Origin: Paeniglutamicibacter sp. Y32M11 | GTDB taxonomy: Bacteria; Actinomycetota; Actinomycetes; Actinomycetales; Micrococcaceae | Assembly (NCBI RefSeq): GCF_019285735.1 | Contig: NZ_CP079107.1 | Span: 4,092,001 to 4,156,000 of the forward strand | DNA: 64,000 bases | Direction: 5' to 3' | Shown here: positions 25,211-33,448 of the stretch, piece after piece | Position numbering within the stretch: the stretch's first letter is position 1 | How the letters are laid out: each line of letters starts with the position of its first letter | Made by a program: the position numbers and the translations under genes | The notes under the pieces: model-generated | Database searches by the model: none | Seen by the model: only the letters and a program-made list of their open reading frames with translations | Told to the model about the DNA's origin: nothing

Positions 25211-26656
25211 ATGTCAGAAACTGCGATTCTGATCAACACCGCTGTGGCCGTCCTGGCCACAGTGCTGCTGATTGTTAGATTCAAGGTCAATCCCGTAATC
25301 GCTCTGGTCTTGGGATCGCTTTACCTCGGATTATCGACCGGGCTCGGCATCACGAAAACCATCGAAACCATCACTGGTGGATTCGGCGAGATCATGGTGG
25401 AAGTCGGATTGCTGATTGCCTTCGGCGTTCTCATGGGATCGATTCTGAACGAGACGGGTGCCATCAGGAGGCTCGTTGAGCATCTCCTACGGGTCTTCGG
25501 CCCCAAGGCCCTCCCCTACACCATGGCTCTGGCCATTGGAACGGCGCTGCAGTCGATCTTCCTTGACGTGCTTCTGGTGATTTCAGCACCTCTGGCCCGG
25601 CGCATGGCTCCAAAAATCGGCAAACTCGGAACCGCACGCATGGCTGCCGCCATGGCAATCGCCTTGGAATGTGGCATCGTTTTCATGGTTCCCGGCGTCG
25701 CATCGCTTGCCCTTGCGGGTCTACTCGGCGTGCCTCTGGGAAAAATGCTGATCTTCGGGTTCCTTGTCGTCGTCCCGACCATCATTATTTCCATCGCCAT
25801 CATGTCATTCCTGTTCAAACGAGGATTCTGGAAATCGGACCGCGATGAGCAACACCTCTTCGACGAAGAGGACTTCCCTCGGGCCACCTCCGGCACACCC
25901 CACGGACCGGCAGCCTATGGAATTTCCGCCACCGGCACAGAGTCCAGCGGCGAAAGCACGGATCTGACGGGTGCGCCCGGCACAGTAGTCGTGGCGGAAC
26001 GCGAAAAGCGGGAAGCGCCCCTCTTGCTGCTTTTCACACCGCTACTCCTCTCCTTGCTGTTGATCGGCAGTGGAGCAGTGGTTGAAATCTTTGGTCTAGA
26101 AATAGCTCCGCTGCAGCTTGTGGGCCACCCCGTCGTGGCCCTGCTGATCGGTTTGATTGGGACCACCCTGGTCGGCCGTTACACCGTGGGGCAGAAAAGC
26201 GTCGAGAACGCCATCTCCTCCGGGTTCAAGGAAAGTGGACAGATCCTCTTGCTCACCGGCGTGGGCGGATCACTTGCAGCAACGGTTGCCGCGGCGGGAC
26301 TCGGGGACATCCTTGGAGGATTCTTCTCGGCGAGCGCAGTTGCCCCGCTTCTGGTCGTTTGGGCCATTGCAGCAGTTCTTCACATCGCCGTTGGTTCCGT
26401 GACGCTCTCCGCCATTACCGCAGCAGGATTGCTGGCACCGATCGCACCCGCTCTGGGCATCGACCCGGTACTCATTGCCCTGGCCGCTGGCGCGGGCTCC
26501 CTGTTCATGGTTCACGTCACGTCCAATACCTTCTGGCTCCTGCAGTCGTTGCTGGGCCAAACGGTTCGTGGCGCACTAAAAACCGTTACCTTCGGTGTTT
26601 CCGTCGCCTCCGTGGTCGCCATGCTCGTGGTCCTGGCGCTCAGCATCTTCATCTAA
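25211..26656 (+). CDS. GntP-family carboxylate:H+ symporter
   Basis: A 481-residue permease with about 12-13 membrane segments. The early pattern FKVNPVIALVLGSLYLGLSTG, then ETITGGFGEIMVEVGLLIAFGVLMGSILNETG, and late HIAVGSVTLSAITAAGLLAP are hallmarks of the GntP/gluconate permease family. A charged loop of about 60 residues (about 205-265) divides the protein. ATG 25211 is the likeliest start, though the ribosome-binding site is poor. GntP members carry gluconate and related hydroxy acids. Because the downstream enzymes activate a carboxylate with CoA, the cargo is probably a hydroxylated organic acid rather than gluconate itself; no gluconate kinase is present. Confidence 0.88.
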   Translation: MSETAILINTAVAVLATVLLIVRFKVNPVIALVLGSLYLGLSTGLGITKTIETITGGFGEIMVEVGLLIAFGVLMGSILNETGAIRRLVEHLLRVFGPKALPYTMALAIGTALQSIFLDVLLVISAPLARRMAPKIGKLGTARMAAAMAIALECGIVFMVPGVASLALAGLLGVPLGKMLIFGFLVVVPTIIISIAIMSFLFKRGFWKSDRDEQHLFDEEDFPRATSGTPHGPAAYGISATGTESSGESTDLTGAPGTVVVAEREKREAPLLLLFTPLLLSLLLIGSGAVVEIFGLEIAPLQLVGHPVVALLIGLIGTTLVGRYTVGQKSVENAISSGFKESGQILLLTGVGGSLAATVAAAGLGDILGGFFSASAVAPLLVVWAIAAVLHIAVGSVTLSAITAAGLLAPIAPALGIDPVLIALAAGAGSLFMVHVTSNTFWLLQSLLGQTVRGALKTVTFGVSVASVVAMLVVLALSIFI

Positions 26657-26689
26657 CTTCTCTCCCACATACCTTAGGAAGTCACCCAA

Positions 26690-27934
26690 TTGTCTGAAAA
26701 CGAAATCGCACCACTGCACGGAATTAGGGTCCTGGAGCTCGGAAATTACATTGCCGCGCCGACCGCGGGCCGACTGCTGGCAGATTTTGGGGCCGAGGTC
26801 ATCAAGGTCGAACGTCCCGGAACCGGAGACGAGCTGCGCAATTGGCGGCTGAAAAAAGGCAGCGTGTCCATGCTGTACCGCACGATCAACCGCAACAAGA
26901 AGTCGGTGGTGCTCGATTTGCGCAGCGACGCCGGTCGTGCGGCCGTCCTGGAATTGGTCAAGCAGTGCGACATCCTGTTGGAGAATTTCCGTCCCGGAAC
27001 CTTGGAGAAGTGGGGTCTTGGACCCGAGGTACTCAACGCGGCCAATCCCGATCTGGTGATCACCCGGATCTCGGCCTTCGGGCAAACCGGCCCACTGTCC
27101 GAGCGCCCGGGTTTTGCGGCCGTTGCCGAGGCCTTCAGTGGTTTCCGCAATCTGGTGGGTGACCCCGATCGGGCACCGGTGCGCGTCGGCGTCTCCATTG
27201 GTGACTCCATCGCGGGTCTCTACGCGGCGTTCGGATCGGTCATGGCCTTGTTCCAACGCGAGACGCGTCGCGGCAGCGGAAGACCTATTCCCGTGCGCGA
27301 ACGCGTCATTGACGTGGCCTTACACGAGGCCATGTTCTCCATGATGGAATCGCTAGTTCCCGACCTCGGCGCCTATGGCGACAAGCGCACCCGGGTGGGC
27401 GGCCGCATGGAGGGAATCGCCCCATCCAACGCCTACGTCTGCAAGGACGGTGCCAGCATTGTGGTGGCCGGAAACGGAGACGCGATCTTCCGCCGCTACA
27501 TGGATACCATCGGACGCCCCGACCTGGGCAACGACCCGTCCCTGCAATCCAACGCCGAACGCTGGGAGCGGCGCATCGAACTTGATGCGGCCATCGGAGT
27601 CTGGACGGCAACATTGCCCTCCTCCGAGGCGCTGGCGCTGCTTGATACCGCCGGCGTTCCCGCCGGACCGATCTACACCGCACAAGACATCGTGAACGAC
27701 CCGCAATACGCGGCACGCAACATGATCCAGTCCTTCGATGTGTCCACCGGAGAGGAGATCATCAAGGATGTGGGGTTCCCCGGCATCGTCCCGGTGATCG
27801 GCGGCACCTCGTTGCCGATCCGCACCCTGGGCCCTGATCTCGGAGAACACACGCAGGAGGTGCTTGGCGGGCTGCTGGGCATGGACGCCAAACACATCAC
27901 CGCCGCATCAAACCCCGAAAGGACCCTGGCATGA
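26690..27934 (+). CDS. CaiB/BaiF (family III) CoA-transferase
   Basis: A 414-residue family III CoA-transferase. TTG 26690 is the likely start, eight bases after AGGAAG. Family landmarks are LHGIRVLELGNYIAAPTAGRLLADFGAEVIKVE at the N terminus (core VLELGNYIAAP), ILLENFRPGTLEKWGL, the catalytic Asp in RVGVSIGDSIAGLYA (about residue 173), and VPAGPIYTAQDI. It moves CoA from a donor such as succinyl-CoA to a free carboxylate. It lies 33 bases after the permease and overlaps the lyase gene by four bases, so it should activate the acid brought in by the permease to provide the lyase substrate. Confidence 0.92.
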   Translation: MSENEIAPLHGIRVLELGNYIAAPTAGRLLADFGAEVIKVERPGTGDELRNWRLKKGSVSMLYRTINRNKKSVVLDLRSDAGRAAVLELVKQCDILLENFRPGTLEKWGLGPEVLNAANPDLVITRISAFGQTGPLSERPGFAAVAEAFSGFRNLVGDPDRAPVRVGVSIGDSIAGLYAAFGSVMALFQRETRRGSGRPIPVRERVIDVALHEAMFSMMESLVPDLGAYGDKRTRVGGRMEGIAPSNAYVCKDGASIVVAGNGDAIFRRYMDTIGRPDLGNDPSLQSNAERWERRIELDAAIGVWTATLPSSEALALLDTAGVPAGPIYTAQDIVNDPQYAARNMIQSFDVSTGEEIIKDVGFPGIVPVIGGTSLPIRTLGPDLGEHTQEVLGGLLGMDAKHITAASNPERTLA

Positions 27935-28893
27935 GCCACACCCTAGAACCCCGCGCGGTGCTGCGCGATGTCACCCTGCGCGACGGCCTGCAGCTGACCG
28001 GCAAAATGCTGTCCACCGAACGCAAGGTGGAAACGGTGCGCGAACTCATCCGCCTGGGTGTGCCGGAAATCGAGTTGGGATCCATGGCCCGGGCCGATCT
28101 GGTCCCCACCATGGCCAATACCCTTGAGGTCGCCGCGGCTTTGACCGCCGAGGAACTGGAGAAGTGCTGGATCTGGGTGGCCACCCCGGGCCATGTGGCC
28201 AAGGCCGCGGCGGCTGGTCTACGCAACTTCCAGTACTGCCTCTCCGCGTCCGATGCCCACAACCAGGCGAACATCGGACGCAGCACCGAGGCCAGCCTCG
28301 CCGCCCTGCCGCAGGCCATCGAATACGCACGCGCCGTGGACGGACGCATCCAGCTCTGCATCGCCACGTCCTTCACCTGCCCGTTTGACGGGCAGGTACC
28401 CGAGCGGCGCGTCCTGGACATCGCCAATGACCCGCGCGCGGAGGGCACCTGCGACATCGTCATCTGTGACACCCTGGGACAGGCCGTCCCCGCGCAGGTG
28501 GCAAGCCTGATCTCACGAGTCCGCGACGAAACTCCGGCACGACGCATCGTCTACCACGGCCACGACACCTGGGGCCTGGGTGTGGCCAACACGCTCGCGG
28601 CCATCGGCGCCGGAGCCGGTGTTATCGATGGCGCCCTCGGTGGGCTCGGTGGTTGCCCGTTTGCCCCCGGAGCCAGCGGAAACACCTCCAGCGAGGACAT
28701 TCTCTTTGCCACCCGTCCCGAGTGGCTCGATCCGCGCGGCTTTGCCGGCTTGGTGAAACTTTCAGAGGACCTACTGAAGGAACTGGGCGAACCCAACCGC
28801 TCCAAGTCGGCCCAGGGCGCGCGGTCCACTGCCGCGGCCTTCGAGTGGGTCATTGCCTCGGACCGGGTCCCTTCCTGCGAGGGTGCGTTGTAG
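27931..28893 (+). CDS. HMG-CoA-lyase-like (HMGL family) 3-hydroxyacyl-CoA lyase
   Basis: A 320-residue DRE-TIM metallolyase. VTLRDGLQ carries the conserved Arg-Asp, YHGHDTWGLGVANT supplies the metal-binding His-x-His, and GGLGGCPFAPGASGN is the flexible loop with the catalytic Cys, all as in HMG-CoA lyase. Such enzymes split a 3-hydroxy-3-substituted acyl-CoA to acetyl-CoA plus a 2-keto product. Here no leucine-degradation genes are near; the next two genes handle hydroxypyruvate and glycerate, which suggests a substrate carrying a hydroxymethyl and a carboxyl group at C3. It overlaps the CoA-transferase and the dehydrogenase genes. Confidence 0.9.
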   Translation: MSHTLEPRAVLRDVTLRDGLQLTGKMLSTERKVETVRELIRLGVPEIELGSMARADLVPTMANTLEVAAALTAEELEKCWIWVATPGHVAKAAAAGLRNFQYCLSASDAHNQANIGRSTEASLAALPQAIEYARAVDGRIQLCIATSFTCPFDGQVPERRVLDIANDPRAEGTCDIVICDTLGQAVPAQVASLISRVRDETPARRIVYHGHDTWGLGVANTLAAIGAGAGVIDGALGGLGGCPFAPGASGNTSSEDILFATRPEWLDPRGFAGLVKLSEDLLKELGEPNRSKSAQGARSTAAAFEWVIASDRVPSCEGAL

Positions 28894-29882
28894 TGGGGGC
28901 CCGGATCCTGCTGACCACGCCCCTACCGGAGCCCGCACCGGCATTACTGGCCGCGGCCGGGGATGTGACCGTCTTGGAGGCACCGCCCAGCTATGCGGAA
29001 CTCGACGCGCTGTGCGCGAGCGGAGACTTTGATGTGGTGCTCACCCAGCTGCGCGATGTAATCGATGCTCCACTGCTGGCTCGGGCCCGGGTCCGAGGTT
29101 TCTCCAACTACGCGGTCGGCTACAACAACATCGACGTTGCCGCGGCCACCGGGCACGGCATCGCGGTGGCCAACACCCCCGGGGTGCTCACCAACGCCAC
29201 GGCCGACATCGCCATGCTGCTGATCCTGGGCACCGCGCGGCGCGTCATCGAGGCGGACCGATTGGTCCGCGAGGGACGCTTTACCGGGTGGGAACCCGAG
29301 CTTTTGCTCGGTTCCGATGTCTCCGGCAAGACCCTGGGACTCGCGGGGTTTGGGCGCATTGCCCGGGCCACGGCTCGCCGCGCGCTGGGCTTCGGCATGG
29401 AGGTCATCTTTGCCCCTCGCCCTCCCGGGAACCGGGTGGTTGACCACAAGGAGCTGGGCGAGTTCGCGGGCAAGGTGCGCCAGGTTCCGTGGGACGAACT
29501 GGTGACCGCCAGCGATTACCTGTCGCTGCATGTCCCGCTAAACCCCGACACTCGGCATCTGGTGGACGCTGTGGTGCTGAAGCGGATGAAGTCCACCGCC
29601 ATCCTCATCAACACGGCCCGCGGTCCCATCGTTGATGAGGAAGCGCTGGTCCACGCGCTGTCCACCCGAAGAATTGCCGGTGCCGGGCTGGATGTTTTCG
29701 AAAACGAGCCGGCGTTGGCGGAAGGGCTGGCCTTGCTGCCCAACACCGTCCTGCTGCCGCACGTTGGCAGCGCTACGGTGCCGGTGCGCGCCGAAATGGC
29801 GCGCCTGAGTGCCCTGAACGCCATCGCCATGGCCGCCGGTCAATTGCCCGCACATCCGGTAAACCCGGAGGTCTACGCATGA
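28893..29882 (+). CDS. D-isomer 2-hydroxyacid dehydrogenase (glyoxylate/hydroxypyruvate reductase type)
   Basis: A 329-residue NAD(P)-dependent dehydrogenase. GTG 28893 shares one base with the lyase stop (TAGTG). The substrate-binding region FSNYAVGYNNIDVAAATGHGIAVANTPGVLT (core SNYAVGYNNID) matches the GRHPR branch; GLAGFGRIARATARRALGFGM is the nucleotide-binding loop; ARGPIVDEEAL holds the catalytic Arg, and LLPHVGSAT the catalytic His. It probably reduces hydroxypyruvate to D-glycerate, since a glycerate kinase follows with a four-base overlap. Confidence 0.9.
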   Translation: MGARILLTTPLPEPAPALLAAAGDVTVLEAPPSYAELDALCASGDFDVVLTQLRDVIDAPLLARARVRGFSNYAVGYNNIDVAAATGHGIAVANTPGVLTNATADIAMLLILGTARRVIEADRLVREGRFTGWEPELLLGSDVSGKTLGLAGFGRIARATARRALGFGMEVIFAPRPPGNRVVDHKELGEFAGKVRQVPWDELVTASDYLSLHVPLNPDTRHLVDAVVLKRMKSTAILINTARGPIVDEEALVHALSTRRIAGAGLDVFENEPALAEGLALLPNTVLLPHVGSATVPVRAEMARLSALNAIAMAAGQLPAHPVNPEVYA

Positions 29883-30865
29883 GCGTGCTCATCGTCCCGG
29901 ACAGCTTTAAGGGAACGTATACGGCCGCCGAGGTTGCCGGTCACATTGCCGCCGGGGTCGGGCGTGCCGGGGGCACGGCCGTGGGGATCCCGGTGGCCGA
30001 CGGCGGCGAGGGCACCTTCGACGCACTCTGCGCCGGACTGGGTGCGGTGGAAGTGAAGGTGAGCGTCAGAAATCCCTGGGGGTCACCGGTCACCGCAACT
30101 CTGGGTCTGGCGGGTGACACCGCGATCGTCGAGCTGGCTCAGGCCTCCGGGTTGCATGTGCTCCATAATGGGGAGCGTGACCCTCTCACCGCCGACACCT
30201 ACGGCACGGGCCAGCTGATTCTCGAGGCCGTGGCGCGCGGTGCGCGGCGGGTCCTGGTCGCGGCCGGAGGTTCGGCCACGACAGATGGCGGGACCGGTGC
30301 CGTCCGGGCCATCACGCAGGCCGGCGGCCTGCACGGGGCGCAGATCATCGTGCTCTCTGACGTCACCACGAAATTCCCGGATGCGGCAAGGATTTTTGGG
30401 CCACAAAAGGGCGCGGACCCGGCCACCGTCGAGTTGCTGACGGCGAGGCTGCTGGAGCAGGCGCGCACCTTTCCCCGCGACCCTTCAGATGTCGCGGGAA
30501 CCGGGGCTGCGGGCGGTTTTTCCGGCGGATTGTGGGCGCACTTCGGGGCGGAACTGGTCTCGGGCGCAGAGTTTGTGCTTGATGCGGTGGATTTTGATCT
30601 GCATCTTGCCCGCGCCACCGCCGTGGTGGTCGGCGAGGGTCGGCTTGATGGGCAGAGCATGGGTGGAAAGATAATTTCGGTGGTTTTGCAGCGGGTGGCT
30701 GCCCTGGCACCGCAGGTGCCGGTGTTTGCGGTAGTGGGTTCGATTGGTGCGGACCTCGGAACGGCCCGCAGCCACTTTGCCGATGTCATGGTGGCCTCCA
30801 CGCCGGCGGACATGGTCAGGGCCGGCCTGGAGATTCAGGCAGTTCTGCGCCAGCCGGCCATCTAG
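29879..30865 (+). CDS. Glycerate kinase, GlxK/GarK type, compact
   Basis: A 328-residue glycerate kinase with VPDSFKGTYTAAEVA at the N terminus, PVADGGEGTFDAL, AGGSATTDGGTGAVRA, RIFGPQKGA, GAAGGFSGGL and VVGEGRLDGQSMGGK, all family signatures. Compared with E. coli GlxK/GarK (about 380 residues) about 30 residues are missing between the TDGGTG motif and the SDVTTKF strand. All recognisable catalytic motifs remain. It would convert D-glycerate to 2-phosphoglycerate. Its stop codon overlaps the convergent IclR stop within the palindrome CTAG (30862-30865). Confidence 0.9.
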   Translation: MSVLIVPDSFKGTYTAAEVAGHIAAGVGRAGGTAVGIPVADGGEGTFDALCAGLGAVEVKVSVRNPWGSPVTATLGLAGDTAIVELAQASGLHVLHNGERDPLTADTYGTGQLILEAVARGARRVLVAAGGSATTDGGTGAVRAITQAGGLHGAQIIVLSDVTTKFPDAARIFGPQKGADPATVELLTARLLEQARTFPRDPSDVAGTGAAGGFSGGLWAHFGAELVSGAEFVLDAVDFDLHLARATAVVVGEGRLDGQSMGGKIISVVLQRVAALAPQVPVFAVVGSIGADLGTARSHFADVMVASTPADMVRAGLEIQAVLRQPAI

Positions 30866-31665
30866 CTGCGGGGTGCCGCGGCTTCCCCGGGGAACCGTCC
30901 ACCAATTAAGCGGGTCATTCGTTCGGCGGTCTCCAGCAGCGGCTCGATCCATTCTTCGCACACCGAGCGGGGCATGCGCATGGTGGGGCCACTGATGGTC
31001 ACCGCGGCAACCAGCCCCGCCGCCGCGTCGAACACCGGGGCAGAGAGCCCGGAGGCACCGTTCTCCCGTTCCCCGGTGGTGATCGCAAAACCGTCTGCTC
31101 GGGTTCTCGAGATTGCCTCGCGCAGATCCGCGGCACTGGTGATGGTGGCTTCGGTGAAGTGCTCCAAGGGGGCGTCAAGCACCACGCCCTGGAGGTCGGG
31201 GTTCCACGCAAGTAGAACTCGTCCGGCGGACCCTGCATGCAGTGGTGCGAGTTTTCCCAGGTGCATCTCACGGCGCAAGGCGTGCCTGGTTTCGGCCATC
31301 CCGACGCAGACCCGGTACTGCGCCTCGGCGCGGAAAAGGCAGGCCGTTTCGCCCGTGATGTCGCGCAGGTTTGCCAGGAGCGGGTTGATCACGTCGAGGA
31401 CTTCCTTGCCGCGCGTGGCCGGGGCGGCCCAGTAGGCCATTTTCATGCCGATACGGAAGGCATCACCGTCCCGGTCGAGGAACCCCTGGCCCACCAGGTT
31501 GGCCACTAGTCGTTGGACGGTAGAGGTGGGCATCCCGGTGGCCACCCGGATGTCCGTCAGAGAAAGCACCGGCTGACGCAAAGAAAAAGAGTCAAGAATC
31601 GAGCTGATCTTGCCGAGCACAAGGAGCGGGTTCTGATTCTTGGTGGGTGATTCGGCCTTCGACAT
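30862..31665 (-). CDS. IclR-family transcriptional regulator
   Basis: A 267-residue IclR-type regulator. The winged helix-turn-helix (about 14-75) reads ILDSFSLRQPVLSLTDIRVATGMPTSTVQRLV, with core GMPTSTVQRLVANL. The effector domain (about 90-255) has LRREMHLGKLAPLHAGSAGRVLLAW and TTGERENGASGLSAPVFD, which contact small acids in this family. It is convergent with, and overlaps, the last gene of the GntP operon, so it is the obvious local regulator. The palindrome at 25133-25151 is a plausible binding site. Confidence 0.93.
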   Translation of the reverse strand: MSKAESPTKNQNPLLVLGKISSILDSFSLRQPVLSLTDIRVATGMPTSTVQRLVANLVGQGFLDRDGDAFRIGMKMAYWAAPATRGKEVLDVINPLLANLRDITGETACLFRAEAQYRVCVGMAETRHALRREMHLGKLAPLHAGSAGRVLLAWNPDLQGVVLDAPLEHFTEATITSAADLREAISRTRADGFAITTGERENGASGLSAPVFDAAAGLVAAVTISGPTMRMPRSVCEEWIEPLLETAERMTRLIGGRFPGEAAAPRS

Positions 31666-32017
31666 AAACCTGACGCTAGACGATGGGGCCGTGAGCGTCC
31701 AATCAGTTTGCGCTAAGGGTTCTGGACCACGGTTCCGTGCGTCGCCTCTGGGCCCTATTTTCGGCCGTGCGAAACCGCGCGGTCCTGCTCATTGAACGTT
31801 CCGTCGTCCACTGGCTATTTTCGAACTCAACGATATCCACCGCCGCATGGACGCTGGGAGGCCCTATTGGTACCCCTTTCGGCGGGGCCTCCCTCGAGGT
31901 GGGCCGGACGTGATTTGATGGAGGAGTACCCGAGCCGTCACATCGGTCGGATACGCACGTGGCTTGGTGAACAACCGGTCCCATTGCCTAAACATCGCCA
32001 TACATTGATGGAGAATC
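31666..32017. other. Intergenic region between the IclR gene and the alcohol dehydrogenase
   Basis: About 350 bases that must hold the divergent promoters of both neighbours. An open frame of 77 codons crosses it but overlaps the dehydrogenase start and has no ribosome-binding site. I see no structured RNA or further gene. Confidence 0.4.
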
Positions 32018-33061
32018 ATGCTTGAAATCAACACCTACGCAGCGACATCCGCGACGGGCGACTTGGTCCCCACCCGCATTACCCGTAGGGACGTCGGTCC
32101 CCACGACGTGCTGATTGACATCAAGTTCTCCGGGATCTGCCATTCCGACATCCACACCGTCCGCGGCGAGTGGGGAGATCAGCAATACCCGTTGGTCCCG
32201 GGCCACGAAATTGCCGGAATTGTCACCGAGGTCGGATCGGAAGTCACCCGCCATTCAGCGGGCGATCGCGTCGGTGTGGGCTGCATGGTTAATTCCTGCC
32301 GCGAGTGCGTCAATTGCCTGGCCGGCGAAGAGCAGTACTGCTTGGCTGGAAACATCGGGACCTACGGCGCCAAAGACGTTGATGGAACCATCACGCAGGG
32401 CGGCTACGCCACCCACGTTGTCGTAAATGAAGACTTCATCGTGCGCATCCCCCAAGGCTTGGGATTGGACGTTGCCGCCCCACTGCTTTGTGCCGGTGTC
32501 ACCACCTATTCGCCGCTGAACCACTGGAATGCGGGTCCGGGCAAGAAGGTTGCCGTCATTGGACTCGGTGGCCTTGGCCACATGGCCGTGAAGATTGCCC
32601 ATGCCATGGGCGCTGAGGTCACCGTCCTGTCGCGCTCGCTCAAAAAGCAGGAAGACGGACTGAAGCTGGGCGCCGATCACTACTACGCGACGGAAAATCC
32701 CGAAACGTTCGAAGCCCTTGCCGGATCCTTCAACCTGATCATCAACACCGTCAGCGCGAGTATCGACATCAGCGCCTTCCTGCAGCTGCTGTCCTTGGAC
32801 GGCGCGTTGGTCAACGTCGGCGCTCCGGCCGAGCCGCTGCCAGTCAACGCCTTTGCGTTGATTACGGGTCGTCGTTCCTTTGCCGGATCGATGATCGGCG
32901 GCATCCGCGAGACTCAGGAAATGCTTGATTTCTGTGCCGAGCACAAAATTGGTGCCGAGATCGAGGTCATCTCCGCCGAAGATATCAACAAGGCTTACGA
33001 GCGAGTCCTCGCCTCGGATGTTCACTACCGCTTTGTGATTGATACTTCGACACTGGTCTAG
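32018..33061 (+). CDS. Zinc-dependent NAD(P)-alcohol dehydrogenase
   Basis: A 347-residue medium-chain dehydrogenase of the cinnamyl/YahK-like group. Catalytic zinc ligands are in GICHSDIH (Cys about 41) and PGHEIAG (His about 63); structural zinc ligands are in [17 protein letters not shown]; the coenzyme site is [19 protein letters not shown] precedes the ATG by five bases. It would interconvert primary alcohols and aldehydes in the cytosol. It is monocistronic and not clearly tied to the operon before it. Confidence 0.93.
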   Translation: MLEINTYAATSATGDLVPTRITRRDVGPHDVLIDIKFSGICHSDIHTVRGEWGDQQYPLVPGHEIAGIVTEVGSEVTRHSAGDRVGVGCMVNSCRECVNCLAGEEQYCLAGNIGTYGAKDVDGTITQGGYATHVVVNEDFIVRIPQGLGLDVAAPLLCAGVTTYSPLNHWNAGPGKKVAVIGLGGLGHMAVKIAHAMGAEVTVLSRSLKKQEDGLKLGADHYYATENPETFEALAGSFNLIINTVSASIDISAFLQLLSLDGALVNVGAPAEPLPVNAFALITGRRSFAGSMIGGIRETQEMLDFCAEHKIGAEIEVISAEDINKAYERVLASDVHYRFVIDTSTLV

Positions 33062-33156
33062 TCAGCGTCGAGTTATTTGGCAGAGCTTCCTCGGTGCGCT
33101 GGTCCGTATGGGCGCCAAGGAGGCTCTGCCTCGCAGGGCCATGGCATGATGACGCC

Positions 33157-33429
33157 ATGGAACCCGAATCACGCAAGCAAAAGCAAATGAGCCTTCAAAT
33201 GCTGGAAGTGATGCTTCAAGCAATTAACAGACGTGAGGAAGTCTTCCGAGCCATTGAATCCTCACGCACCGATGACGAGGCTCGTAAAGCAGTGGCCGAA
33301 CTACTGCGTGTGGGAGATATTCGAGCTCGTCTTGTGCTCGACATGCAGGCAAGACGTTGGACTCTCGAAAACCGAAACATACTTAGCGGCCAGATCCAGC
33401 AGCTTCAGGCCGAATTGGATTCCCTGTGA
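33157..33429 (+). CDS. Small protein resembling the GyrA/ParC coiled-coil gate
   Basis: A 90-residue, strongly helical protein. Residues about 20-85 (VMLQAINRREEVFRAI, SSRTDDEARKAVAELL, ARLVLDMQARRWT, LENRNI) follow the order and spacing of the tower/coiled-coil region of DNA gyrase subunit A, where a turn of the type ASRTPEEAR and an ILDMQLRRL-like helix form the C-gate. Nothing else of gyrase is present: no catalytic Tyr domain and no beta-pinwheel. The start at 33157 lacks a clear ribosome-binding site. It could be a toxin-, inhibitor- or chaperone-like partner of topoisomerases, or a divergent helical protein; the resemblance is by eye. Confidence 0.65.
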   Translation: MEPESRKQKQMSLQMLEVMLQAINRREEVFRAIESSRTDDEARKAVAELLRVGDIRARLVLDMQARRWTLENRNILSGQIQQLQAELDSL

Positions 33430-33448
33430 TTCTCTCGTTCGGCCCGTC

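Noticed and set aside
25211-30865. Itaconate or leucine degradation as the role of the CoA-transferase/HMGL operon
   Set aside because: No itaconyl-CoA hydratase, MaoC, carboxylase or isovaleryl-CoA genes are present, and neither pathway needs a hydroxypyruvate reductase or glycerate kinase.
31792-32025. A 77-codon plus-strand frame before the alcohol dehydrogenase
   Set aside because: Overlaps the dehydrogenase start, no ribosome-binding site, no recognisable protein features.
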